From the IMG/VR virus record IMGVR_UViG_3300013101_000033, positions 1-37,649 of that record: a stretch of 37,649 bases of DNA, one strand, 5' to 3'. A program made the position numbers and the translations under genes. This stretch comes from a virus. This document shows positions 6,731 through 14,293 of the stretch, piece by piece; the stretch's first letter is position 1, and every line of letters begins with the position of its first letter. Below the pieces are notes generated by a model that did no database searches, was not told the DNA's origin, and was given only the letters and a program-made list of their open reading frames with translations.

Positions 6731-6856
6731 GTCAAAGTAGCTCATTGCGAGAGCGTGGTTACGGTCGCGGGTTCAACTCCCGCCCAGCCTTCGGGCTGGT
6801 AGTTCAGTTGGTAGAACATAACTGAGGTCGGTGGTTGGATTCCACCCTTTGACACC
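6731..6856 (+). ncRNA. two-headed tRNA-like RNA: outer tRNA with a permuted tRNA fused through one anticodon helix
   Basis: Outer body: acceptor GTCAAAG/CTTTGAC (6731-6737 with 6847-6853), TA, D arm GCTC-ATTGCGA-GAGC (6740-6754), base 26, variable AGGTC (6825-6829), T arm GGTGG-TTGGATT-CCACC (6830-6846), then A-CC. Inner body, in permuted order: variable CGGTC (6762-6766), T arm GCGGG-TTCAACT-CCCGC (6767-6783), acceptor 3-prime strand CCAGCC (6784-6789), tetraloop TTCG, acceptor 5-prime strand GGCTGG (6794-6799), TA, D arm GTTC-AGTTGGTA-GAAC (6802-6817), base 26. The two bodies share one six-pair helix (6756-6761 with 6819-6824, two G-U pairs) where both anticodon stems should be. About 37 pairs form with tRNA-exact spacing on both sides, and neither body has an anticodon loop. 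It cannot decode, and only the outer acceptor is open. A pair of decayed tandem tRNAs is the alternative, but would not explain the cross-pairing. Confidence 0.75.
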
Positions 6857-6860
6857 TAAT

Positions 6861-6960
6861 TCCCTGCCAATGGGATAGGACTATGTATCAACTACAGTTC
6901 CCTGGTTTTTACTTGGGTTGATACTGCACAACGAGGCCCGGCTCGTGTCCGAAATCCGGG
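6861..6960 (+). ncRNA. structured RNA with an H-type pseudoknot before the terminator
   Basis: Three folds lie in series: a small hairpin TCCC/GGGA (6861-6864 with 6872-6875), an eight-pair stem GTATCAAC/GTTGATAC (6885-6892 with 6917-6924), and a hairpin ACGAG/CTCGT (6931-6935 with 6942-6946) whose loop bases CCCGG (6937-6941) pair with CCGGG (6956-6960). The last two helices make a classic H-type pseudoknot with a nine-base third loop. It may stabilise the 3-prime end of the tRNA-like transcript or regulate read-through into the AAA+ gene. No known riboswitch class is recognised. Confidence 0.45.
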
Positions 6961-6968
6961 ATAACTCT

Positions 6969-6996
6969 TACCCACATTTTGTGGGTATTTTTTTTT
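6969..6996 (+). terminator. strong intrinsic terminator closing the tRNA-like cluster
   Basis: A perfect seven-pair stem TACCCAC/GTGGGTA (6969-6975 with 6981-6987), loop ATTTT, is followed by nine T residues. It ends the RNA cluster 27 bases before the AAA+ ATPase start, so that gene needs its own promoter or read-through. Confidence 0.88.
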
Positions 6997-7022
6997 AACT
7001 TTTATTTGAGGAAGGAAAACTC

Positions 7023-8450
7023 ATGAGCAAGAATTTACAAGATACAAAACGTACGCATGTTGCTGAAATTGTCCACCATGGTGAAAAGTTAGTCTTACCT
7101 GAAGGGCTGTCTCTGGAAGCTGCTATAAACCTGCTGCACAGACGTGCAGAATATGAAGAAACTATGGTTGATCTGGTGGAAAAGTTCGATGTATTTCCAT
7201 TCGATGGTGCCTATGGCCTCAGCCAGGTTATTCAGAATCGCTACGGTTGGCAGGAAGGCAAACCAATCATTTCAATGTTTGGTTCCCAGAAGCCACAGGT
7301 CCTGCAGATCCCATCAGGGGTTAACACAAAAGTGGATGTCCCTTGGGGACAATTTCAACTGCCTAATGTTGAAGGTATATTGATGACCGGTATGGCTAAG
7401 AACTCTGCTGGCCGGGCTATCTTCACTTTAAATGCTGGAGTAAAACGCAAAGATGAAGCCACTGTTCGTGGCCTGTTTAATGAGCTCCGTGATTATCTGA
7501 AAGATAATTCACTGTATCGCGGTAAAGCTATTAAGATTCGCTTCCGGGATGCTGACGGTGAATCTATCCCAATGCCTGAACCAGAATTCCTGGATCTGGA
7601 AAATGTAAGTCGTGACAACCTGATCTTGAATGATGATCTGGCCATCTCTGTCCGAGCCAATCTGTTTACACCGATTGAACGGGCACTGGATTGTATCCAG
7701 AACGGTATCAAGATTAAACGTGGCATCCTGTTGGGTGGTGACTATGGTACTGGTAAAACATTAGCAGCGATGGTTGCTGCCCGTATTGCTCAGGACAACG
7801 GTATCACGTACATCTACACACCCCGGGCTGATGAGCTAGGAGATGCTATTGCATTTGCCAAGCAGTATCAGAGCCCTGCCTGTGTAGTCTTCTGTGAAGA
7901 TATTGACAGATCAGTTACTGGTAAACGTACTGTTGCTATGGATGACATCCTGAATATTCTGGATGGTATTGATACCAAGAGTGAGAACATCATCACAGTG
8001 CTTACTACCAACCATCTTGAGAACGTTAACCGTGCCATGCTGCGTCCTGGACGGCTTGATGCCATCATTGATGTTGAACGTCCCAATGCCGAGTCTGCTA
8101 TGAAGTTGGTACGATTCTATGGTGGTGATTCTATCCCAGCTACTGAAGATCTGACTGATGTTGGTATAACTCTCCAGGGTCAAATACCTGCAGTAATTGA
8201 AGAAGCTGTTAAACGGGCTAAGTTGTTTGAACTTGCTTTAGTTGCACCAGGTGCAGCAATAGAGAATATCTCTGCTGAAGCCCTGAACCAATCAGCATCA
8301 ACAATGACCAAACAGATTGAACTGTTAGCAGCTCCGGAAGAAGATACAGTACCTACACTGGATACAGCAATGCAAGGCGCTGTCCGTACCGCTATGAACG
8401 GCGGAGTGAAAGAAGCTGTAGTTTCTGCATTAAACAAAGCTGCACATTAA
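7023..8450 (+). CDS. AAA+ ATPase (FtsH/Cdc48-type core)
   Basis: This 475-residue protein has an unassigned N-terminal half (1-210) and an AAA module at about 215-365: Walker A GGDYGTGKT (238-246), Walker B VVFCEDID (288-295), sensor-1 TTN (328-330), and arginine-finger region NRAMLRPGRLD (336-346). The last is typical of the classic AAA clade (FtsH, Cdc48/p97, spastin), which form hexamers that unfold or remodel proteins. No protease HExxH domain follows, so this is a remodelling ATPase only. The C-terminal 100 residues are helical and Ala-rich. It has a strong Shine-Dalgarno (GAGGAAGG). An SPFH protein lies upstream; in bacteria SPFH and AAA proteases of the FtsH type work together, so a functional pair is a reasonable inference. 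Confidence 0.9.
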   Translation: MSKNLQDTKRTHVAEIVHHGEKLVLPEGLSLEAAINLLHRRAEYEETMVDLVEKFDVFPFDGAYGLSQVIQNRYGWQEGKPIISMFGSQKPQVLQIPSGVNTKVDVPWGQFQLPNVEGILMTGMAKNSAGRAIFTLNAGVKRKDEATVRGLFNELRDYLKDNSLYRGKAIKIRFRDADGESIPMPEPEFLDLENVSRDNLILNDDLAISVRANLFTPIERALDCIQNGIKIKRGILLGGDYGTGKTLAAMVAARIAQDNGITYIYTPRADELGDAIAFAKQYQSPACVVFCEDIDRSVTGKRTVAMDDILNILDGIDTKSENIITVLTTNHLENVNRAMLRPGRLDAIIDVERPNAESAMKLVRFYGGDSIPATEDLTDVGITLQGQIPAVIEEAVKRAKLFELALVAPGAAIENISAEALNQSASTMTKQIELLAAPEEDTVPTLDTAMQGAVRTAMNGGVKEAVVSALNKAAH

Positions 8451-8458
8451 CCAAGGGA

Positions 8459-8478
8459 ACCCCTCTTAACGGAGGGGT
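8459..8478 (+). terminator. GC-rich hairpin after the AAA+ gene
   Basis: Seven-pair stem ACCCCTC/GAGGGGT (8459-8465 with 8472-8478) with a six-base loop is followed by ATTTCCTATT. The U-run is poor, so it may attenuate transcription rather than stop it; the next gene begins 28 bases later. Confidence 0.5.
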
Positions 8479-8505
8479 ATTTCCTATTAAGAAAGGAATA
8501 TTAAG

Positions 8506-8766
8506 ATGAGTGAAAATACATATATCCTTGTTGATAAAGATTATGATCAACGAGAAGCAAATGGCGATACCGAATGGAATACTGCTGAAGAATGCCAAGC
8601 CGCTGTTGTGAAAGGTATTGTACAAGAGGTAGAAGAAGTAGATTATCTACCTTGGCGTATATTAATATGGGACCCAAATAAAGATAGAAGTGATATGAAT
8701 GTACACTCTAAAATCACTAATGTCGTTACTAAAGTTACATTAGAAATGTTTGGTGATGGTAGTTAA
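8506..8766 (+). CDS. small acidic hypothetical protein
   Basis: This 86-residue acidic protein has a good ribosome-binding site (AAAGGA) and no recognised domain. Visible features are an N-terminal strand-like run TYILVDKDYD, a helix EWNTAEECQAAVVKGIVQE and aromatic patch YLPWRILIWD. It is the last rightward gene before a convergent junction with the fibre block. Small acidic phage proteins often bind host factors or mimic DNA, but there is no specific evidence here. Confidence 0.65.
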   Translation: MSENTYILVDKDYDQREANGDTEWNTAEECQAAVVKGIVQEVEEVDYLPWRILIWDPNKDRSDMNVHSKITNVVTKVTLEMFGDGS

Positions 8767-8788
8767 CGGCTTGTAGCCATATAGATCC

Positions 8789-8834
8789 GACGCATGCACT
8801 CTGTTGCGATAAATATTCTACTGAGTGCATCGTC
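8789..8834. repeat. long inverted repeat at a convergent gene junction
   Basis: GACG-C-ATGCACTC (8789-8801) pairs with GAGTGCATCGTC (8823-8834) over twelve pairs with a single bulged C; the loop is 21 bases. It lies between the ends of a rightward gene (8766) and a leftward gene (8903). It lacks a U-run on either strand. It may block transcription from both sides or protect RNA 3-prime ends. Confidence 0.5.
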
Positions 8835-8902
8835 AAGATCTTGTAATAGGTGAATTAAGCCTAATCCAAAACTATACACTGGTCTATTTAACCCTAAAGT
8901 AT

Positions 8903-10135
8903 TCATTGTGGATCAATATCACTCAAATCATCATTAGTATCAAATGCCTTAAATGGAGTGGTTTTATCCTCTTCATAAATAGTGATAGTTTTAATGACCT
9001 TATTCCAAACACGTTTTAAGAAATGTGCTTTAAATATATCACGTACTTTCCAACTTTCAGTTTCATCTACTAAAGTGCAACCAATGGCAGAGTTATCAAT
9101 TATTTCAAATGGAGTACCTCTGGCATGCACTTCACCATCCACACAGGAAGCTTCCAGCACAAGTCTGCCACCTTCTATACCAAGTGAGCTTACATGTCCT
9201 GCAGTAGCTCCAACAACGCTAAATGAACCTCTATGTTGCCGTGCAACAACAGCATATGCTCCAACATCAAAAGTTGGATATCCACCGCCCTCAACTCTGG
9301 AATAACAATCAAACATATCCATTCTACCTGTTAAAACAACTGCGCCACCAAAAGCACAATGATGGAATACACCACTTGCAGCTGTAATATCCAATATAAA
9401 ACAGTTTATAGCTGAATTCATACCATCAACTTCACCTTGAATTGTGACATTCTCAAATCCACAATTTGTAAGATTTGCTGAAGAATCCAACGTAAGTACA
9501 ATATAAGGTGAAGCTGCTAAGAAACGATGTCCATGTGAAAAATCAATAGTGTCAATAGTCATATCACTAAGAATTTTAAAATCACCAATACCGGTAGCTG
9601 CTGCAATATCATGAGCATCTACCATATTATTTACAGGCTGTTGTGGTGTACCTACAGGGTGTTCAATGCCTACATATATACTTGTTATATCAACAGTTAC
9701 TGCCCCATTATATGAAGCAAATTGGATAGCTTCCTGCTCTTGTAATGTAGCAGAAGATGATGAACTTCTATCAGCAGATACATATGCAGTTGGCTTACGT
9801 GGATATAATTCAACTGCTCGGGTTTTATCTTCAAAAGCAACAATGTTGCCACCTGTCATATTACAAATAACCCAATCAGGGCCAGGACGATCAGCAAAAG
9901 CATATACGGCATTAAATAAAGATACAGTGATACCTACACTTACACCACCACCTAAAGGCTCTTTACCGCCAGCATCACAGATATTTACTTCATCTATGCC
10001 TGTATGGAGAGCCTGTAAGTGCCTGCAGGTATCATATATATCTTGGACATCTGTAACAGTTTCACTGATATTGATCCAAATAATTCTTGGTGATTCTGCC
10101 CAATCAATACTGATAATATCAGTACGTATTGCCAT
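8903..10135 (-). CDS. tail-fibre or head-decoration structural protein, probable beta-helix
   Basis: This 410-residue protein opens with ISIDWAESPRIIWIN and continues through short, regularly spaced hydrophobic/Gly/Asn strands (for example ANLTNCGFENVTIQGEVDG, then INCFILDI, FHHCAFGGAVVLTG, MDMFDCY). That pattern fits a right-handed parallel beta-helix, common in phage fibres and surface decorations. The ending SDIDPQ recalls the DPQ-containing C-termini of the two larger structural proteins at 10330..13735. It is the last gene in the leftward fibre block. I cannot name the receptor or the exact virion position. Confidence 0.65.
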   Translation of the reverse strand: MAIRTDIISIDWAESPRIIWINISETVTDVQDIYDTCRHLQALHTGIDEVNICDAGGKEPLGGGVSVGITVSLFNAVYAFADRPGPDWVICNMTGGNIVAFEDKTRAVELYPRKPTAYVSADRSSSSSATLQEQEAIQFASYNGAVTVDITSIYVGIEHPVGTPQQPVNNMVDAHDIAAATGIGDFKILSDMTIDTIDFSHGHRFLAASPYIVLTLDSSANLTNCGFENVTIQGEVDGMNSAINCFILDITAASGVFHHCAFGGAVVLTGRMDMFDCYSRVEGGGYPTFDVGAYAVVARQHRGSFSVVGATAGHVSSLGIEGGRLVLEASCVDGEVHARGTPFEIIDNSAIGCTLVDETESWKVRDIFKAHFLKRVWNKVIKTITIYEEDKTTPFKAFDTNDDLSDIDPQ

Positions 10136-10330
10136 TTAATGTTTAATCCGTTTCCAGCTCTTTTCAATTTCTGTAGCTAAAGTTCGTAAATGTTCTGGTG
10201 TAAACACACCATTTAATTGTACCCATCTGGCGATAGGCAGGATTTCTCCCACCGTACCGCCAAGGGCTTCAACCTGTTTCCGAACATCATCTACAGGGCT
10301 TACAGGTTCAATTTCAACAACATTACTCAT
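10136..10330 (-). CDS. small hypothetical protein in the fibre block
   Basis: This 64-residue protein sits between two structural genes. Its start overlaps the upstream stop by one base (TAATG), and one base separates its stop region from the next gene. It is predicted helical (VDDVRKQVEALGGTVGEI, then PEHLRTLATEIEKSWKRI). No family is recognised; it could be a chaperone or adaptor for fibre assembly. Confidence 0.6.
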   Translation of the reverse strand: MSNVVEIEPVSPVDDVRKQVEALGGTVGEILPIARWVQLNGVFTPEHLRTLATEIEKSWKRIKH

Positions 10331-12039
10331 TACGTTGCTTGAGGATCGTCTGCAAGAATTGGATTAAAGGACAATCCAGCTGATGTAAATGTAGTATCAA
10401 CATCATATGGTTTGAACCCATATTCACGAACTGAAGTTCGTACATTAATATCACCATTATAAATAATATCGTCTGATTGCTCAGTAATGGTGTCAGCCAA
10501 TACATCCATCAAAGGTACATATGTATCTGCACCATCAGTTTCAGCAGTTGGATCTACTGATACATCAAAAGTTTTGGCTACTGAATCATATGCACTATAC
10601 GGGTATTTATTATCACCAATACGTACAACACCTGATTGGGGTGTTTTATTGATATCAATAACTTCATTTACTGCCAGAAGAATTGCAGTTGAACTGCCAT
10701 CATCATATGTATATTGATCTTTGATGATTAAACCACCAGAAATTTCAGCAACAAAGACATAAGTACCAACCAGGTCAGTATGGTTTGCAATAACCTTCTG
10801 ATAATTTGGCGGACTTTGTTCAACATTACCTGCATCAATCAATACGAAATCTGAATCAGCACCATTCGTTATCCATACACCACGAGCACCATAAAAAGTT
10901 GTACCAGCAAGTGTACCGAAAGGAGCAACTTTGACTTCAGAGTAAGTACCTTCATCAGCTGAACGATATTCCTGACCATCATCAGTATCTACTGTATAAG
11001 TAGCACCAGTTGATCCATATCGACAAATATACTTCAACCATTCATACATGAATGCCATTGAAAGTGTTGCTGCATTAATTTCTACATCGTAGTTCTGAGC
11101 ACCAGCACCGTTATTCAAATCTCGTGAAATCAAACCAAAGACATCAGTGATAGCATCACGCCCTGCAACTACATCAGTAAACGCAGTAGAGCCATCATTG
11201 GTAGTGGATTGCCCTGTAGCAGTCTGAAGTTCACGATCACTGTATTCAGTAAGGGCTTCAGAAATTACAAAAGTACCACCGCGAACAGCATTCAAATAAA
11301 TATAATTGTTCGGACCGTCAATTTTAGCAATCTTACCGACAGCTCCTGCAGCACCTTCTACAAAAGAACCTACTGTAAAGCCAGTTTCATCAGCAACAGT
11401 AAGGTAAAGATCACCAGACTTATTACTTGAATCAGGGGCTGTATTAATACCAACTGGGTTACGACCACCACCTGATAGATCACCAAAGTTATGATCAAAC
11501 AGGTCACCCATTTCACGGGCAAAAAGCCAGATACCACCATTAGCAGCTATACCACCTGTGTCATCTGATTGAGTCCATACGCCAGTATCTTTTACCAATA
11601 CCAAGATATCAATATTACCTGAAATCCACCAGGGAGCAGCCTCAACTGTATCTGCTTGAGACATGTAAATTTGTGTACCAACTTCCTGTGAACCAATCGT
11701 GTAAAGATTAGACCAGAGGCTATCTGCAGTAGCTGTACCAGACCCTACAGGGTCTTCAATAGAACCACCATCCAGATACTTAAAGTCATCTGCATGCCCA
11801 AATGTCCAACCATTAAGCCACTTGTACACCGTTGGTGTCTGTGACTCGATAGGATAGGTATCATCCATTTGTGAAGAGTTAGCAAATTCTGTTGCTAACC
11901 ATTGAAAGAATTCCAGGATCGGACCAACTTTCGCATACGTACCAAGTACGAATGGAATGTTATTACCGGTACCTGAATCGTCATTGGTCACGGTTTTTAA
12001 TGCGTAATCAATTGTCCAATCCGTTGATACAAAAGCCAT
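10330..12039 (-). CDS. virion structural protein, tail-fibre type
   Basis: This 569-residue, acidic, Asp/Thr/Gly-rich protein has many short beta strands and no catalytic motif. It starts after a good ribosome-binding site (GAGGAA). The N-terminal part (TDWTIDYALKTVTND) looks like a virion-attachment segment, and the middle has Gly-rich repeats such as DLSGGGRNPVG. The C-terminal region ends VREYGFKPY followed about 25 residues later by ADDPQAT, similar to the end of the next upstream gene product (RKYGYKPF, then VDPQQT). The two proteins therefore probably share a C-terminal Ig-like module. A role in fibre or baseplate structure is inferred from context and composition. Confidence 0.65.
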   Translation of the reverse strand: MAFVSTDWTIDYALKTVTNDDSGTGNNIPFVLGTYAKVGPILEFFQWLATEFANSSQMDDTYPIESQTPTVYKWLNGWTFGHADDFKYLDGGSIEDPVGSGTATADSLWSNLYTIGSQEVGTQIYMSQADTVEAAPWWISGNIDILVLVKDTGVWTQSDDTGGIAANGGIWLFAREMGDLFDHNFGDLSGGGRNPVGINTAPDSSNKSGDLYLTVADETGFTVGSFVEGAAGAVGKIAKIDGPNNYIYLNAVRGGTFVISEALTEYSDRELQTATGQSTTNDGSTAFTDVVAGRDAITDVFGLISRDLNNGAGAQNYDVEINAATLSMAFMYEWLKYICRYGSTGATYTVDTDDGQEYRSADEGTYSEVKVAPFGTLAGTTFYGARGVWITNGADSDFVLIDAGNVEQSPPNYQKVIANHTDLVGTYVFVAEISGGLIIKDQYTYDDGSSTAILLAVNEVIDINKTPQSGVVRIGDNKYPYSAYDSVAKTFDVSVDPTAETDGADTYVPLMDVLADTITEQSDDIIYNGDINVRTSVREYGFKPYDVDTTFTSAGLSFNPILADDPQAT

Positions 12040-12049
12040 TATATATTCC

Positions 12050-13735
12050 TCAAGTTTGTTGTGGGTCTACTATTAAAGTTACGGGTATTTCTTTGGTTCC
12101 ACTCGCGGGTATATCAGCTACAACCAGGAAAGGTTTATACCCATATTTCCTTACTCTCCAGGTTGCATCTGCTACAGCACCCGCAGTATGCCCAACTGAG
12201 GCAATTCCAGATGCGTTAGTCGTTGTATTCATAATAAAGGGTGTACTGTTATTGTCATCAATGTATGCATAAGCACCTACTATTTCAGTACCACTAACAT
12301 CTTTTACTGTAAGAGTGAGTGTAGCAGATGATAGATAGGTAATGGTATTAGCACCTTCATCCAATGAAGCATTAGAAGTGCCATTATTATTTACATCAAT
12401 ATCTGATCCAGCAGTATTCAAACCATCAACTGTATTACCTGAAAATACTAAATCATAATAATCATATGGATCACCAACAGCACTGGGATGCTCAATAGCG
12501 GCACCTACCGTATTTGCAATAAATGAACAATTTCTTACATCAATACTTTCATTCCACAATAATGCTGAATCTGCATGTGCTGTTTCTGCGAAACTACAAT
12601 TACGTACTACACAAGCTCCTACAGGATCAAATTGTCCAGATGCAATAAAAGACACGCCATAAAAATTATGTTGAGCATCATTACCAGAATTTATAACACC
12701 AGTAATGTCTTTTAAAGTAGTTCCATAAAGTGCAGTTACAGAGGCTGCATTACTACCACCATATAAATCCATTGAATAATTATGGTTCGTATTACCAATA
12801 AAAGTAGAACCAGAACGTCCTTTGTCTGATCCTACTAATACACCATCTTTAAAGGTAGTTACACCGTTTGTAACAGCAACATCATCTTCAATAATAAGTC
12901 CTATGTAATCAATATTAGCTGATGTCTTCCATGCAGCAGATTCATAATATTCACTTATACCTGCCTGGATGACTCGACCACTATCTGTAAAGCTCACTGC
13001 TGCAGCTTGTGGGGTAGTATCATCACCAATCCATACTTTACCGTACTGGTAGTAGATACCCTCTCGTTCCTGGAACATTCCCCAAGCTCTGTTCGGGTAA
13101 TCAATACAGTAATCAACTACATCTTTCCAACCTGTAGTTGATGTGCCAGTTACACGTAAACCAAAGCCAACTGCAATTTGTGATATGAAAAGATTGTCAC
13201 CTTTTGCTGTAGCAGTAGTACTCATTCTTGCCCCAATATATCGAATTGAGCCAATGTCGATTGTTCCACCAGTATTTGAAGCAGTTTTTGTAGGATCTAT
13301 AACAAAACACTTCCATTTTCCATCCCAACCATTACTACCATCATTACCTGCAATAGTATAGTCAGCAAAATCCCCAGTGGCACTACCAATACGAATAGTT
13401 ACACCTTCATTAGCAAGTGTTGTTGTAAGACCAATAGTTGGGCAATGCACCCATATGTAAATATGCTGCCCTTCTTCAGCTCCTGCTGTGTCAAAATCAA
13501 GTGGATAACCTGTTCCAGTTCCAGTATTAAACCAGAGCCATCCATTTTTAGTGCCTGAAAGGGCTGCTGCTATACAAGCTGATCCATATTTAAATGTATC
13601 TGTTGTTAAACCATTGGATACACCACCAGAGCCAGTGAAGCCCCAATCACCTGTTCCATCACCGCCAGTATCGTTAGTTTCAGCATCGGCGTTTGCAATA
13701 ACACCTTTACCTTCAATGGTAATAGTGAGAGCCAT
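12050..13735 (-). CDS. virion structural protein, fibre type with C-terminal Ig-like module
   Basis: This 561-residue protein contains Gly/Thr/Asn-rich strands, a probable beta-helix section (FYGVSFIASGQFDP, CVVRNCSFAE, IDVRNCSFIAN) and a C-terminal module from about residue 465. In that module TLTLTVKDVSGTEIVGAYAYI resembles carboxypeptidase-regulatory/Ig-like beta-sandwich domains that expose variable loops. The end RKYGYKPF and VDPQQT matches the C-terminus of the following gene product. The start ATG directly follows the upstream stop, so the block is co-translated. Likely part of a fibre or other surface structure; receptor contact is a guess. Confidence 0.68.
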   Translation of the reverse strand: MALTITIEGKGVIANADAETNDTGGDGTGDWGFTGSGGVSNGLTTDTFKYGSACIAAALSGTKNGWLWFNTGTGTGYPLDFDTAGAEEGQHIYIWVHCPTIGLTTTLANEGVTIRIGSATGDFADYTIAGNDGSNGWDGKWKCFVIDPTKTASNTGGTIDIGSIRYIGARMSTTATAKGDNLFISQIAVGFGLRVTGTSTTGWKDVVDYCIDYPNRAWGMFQEREGIYYQYGKVWIGDDTTPQAAAVSFTDSGRVIQAGISEYYESAAWKTSANIDYIGLIIEDDVAVTNGVTTFKDGVLVGSDKGRSGSTFIGNTNHNYSMDLYGGSNAASVTALYGTTLKDITGVINSGNDAQHNFYGVSFIASGQFDPVGACVVRNCSFAETAHADSALLWNESIDVRNCSFIANTVGAAIEHPSAVGDPYDYYDLVFSGNTVDGLNTAGSDIDVNNNGTSNASLDEGANTITYLSSATLTLTVKDVSGTEIVGAYAYIDDNNSTPFIMNTTTNASGIASVGHTAGAVADATWRVRKYGYKPFLVVADIPASGTKEIPVTLIVDPQQT

Positions 13736-14293
13736 TTACTTACTTACTAACCAAATAGTAATACTACGTTCATACTGCCGGCCTGAGGCACAGGTAATAT
13801 GATTGATTAATTGATGTTCCAGGCTTGTCCGTAAACCTCCAGAAATCCAAGCAGTTGCTGTAGTACCAGTAAACTGGCTATCATCATCAATTTGCAATGC
13901 TGTTTCCGGGGAAGCCAACAAGAGAGTCCAGCTACTCGATACAATCGAATCTGGGGGATCTGATTCATTCATTACATCTGTGTAATCAATTGTATAATCT
14001 AAGACCTCTGTTGGGTCTTTAGCAGCACAGAAATCGTCTATATCTCTACAGGTCATAGTAACATCGCCTTTAACTACAGTGGCTGTGAATTTTCGCGTGT
14101 CAGTCGTTATAAATAAACGCTTTGACTCTCCTATTTGCGTGGTTAATAGTCTGTCTCTGAATATAATATAAGGTACACCAACAGCATTAGTATAAGAGTT
14201 ATCTAAGGTATGTAATCCGCCATCTGCTTTTCGGTAAGTATTCTGGACAGTAGCTCCACCCCCATCAGCCGATCTGTAAAAGGCTATTGTCAT
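13736..14293 (-). CDS. fibre-tail adaptor-like phage protein
   Basis: The start at 14293 is chosen because it overlaps the upstream stop as ATGA; the product is 185 residues. The C-terminal half, with SIVSSSWTLLLASPETALQ, TATAWISGGL, and YERSITIWLV at the end, fits a phage domain with the pattern I-x-S-S-W-T ... T-x-x-W-I/L-S-G-G ... E-R-S-I, annotated in many tailed phages as a fibre-to-tail adaptor or uncharacterised structural domain. It lies between two fibre genes, in keeping with a connector role. Confidence 0.6.
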   Translation of the reverse strand: MTIAFYRSADGGGATVQNTYRKADGGLHTLDNSYTNAVGVPYIIFRDRLLTTQIGESKRLFITTDTRKFTATVVKGDVTMTCRDIDDFCAAKDPTEVLDYTIDYTDVMNESDPPDSIVSSSWTLLLASPETALQIDDDSQFTGTTATAWISGGLRTSLEHQLINHITCASGRQYERSITIWLVSK

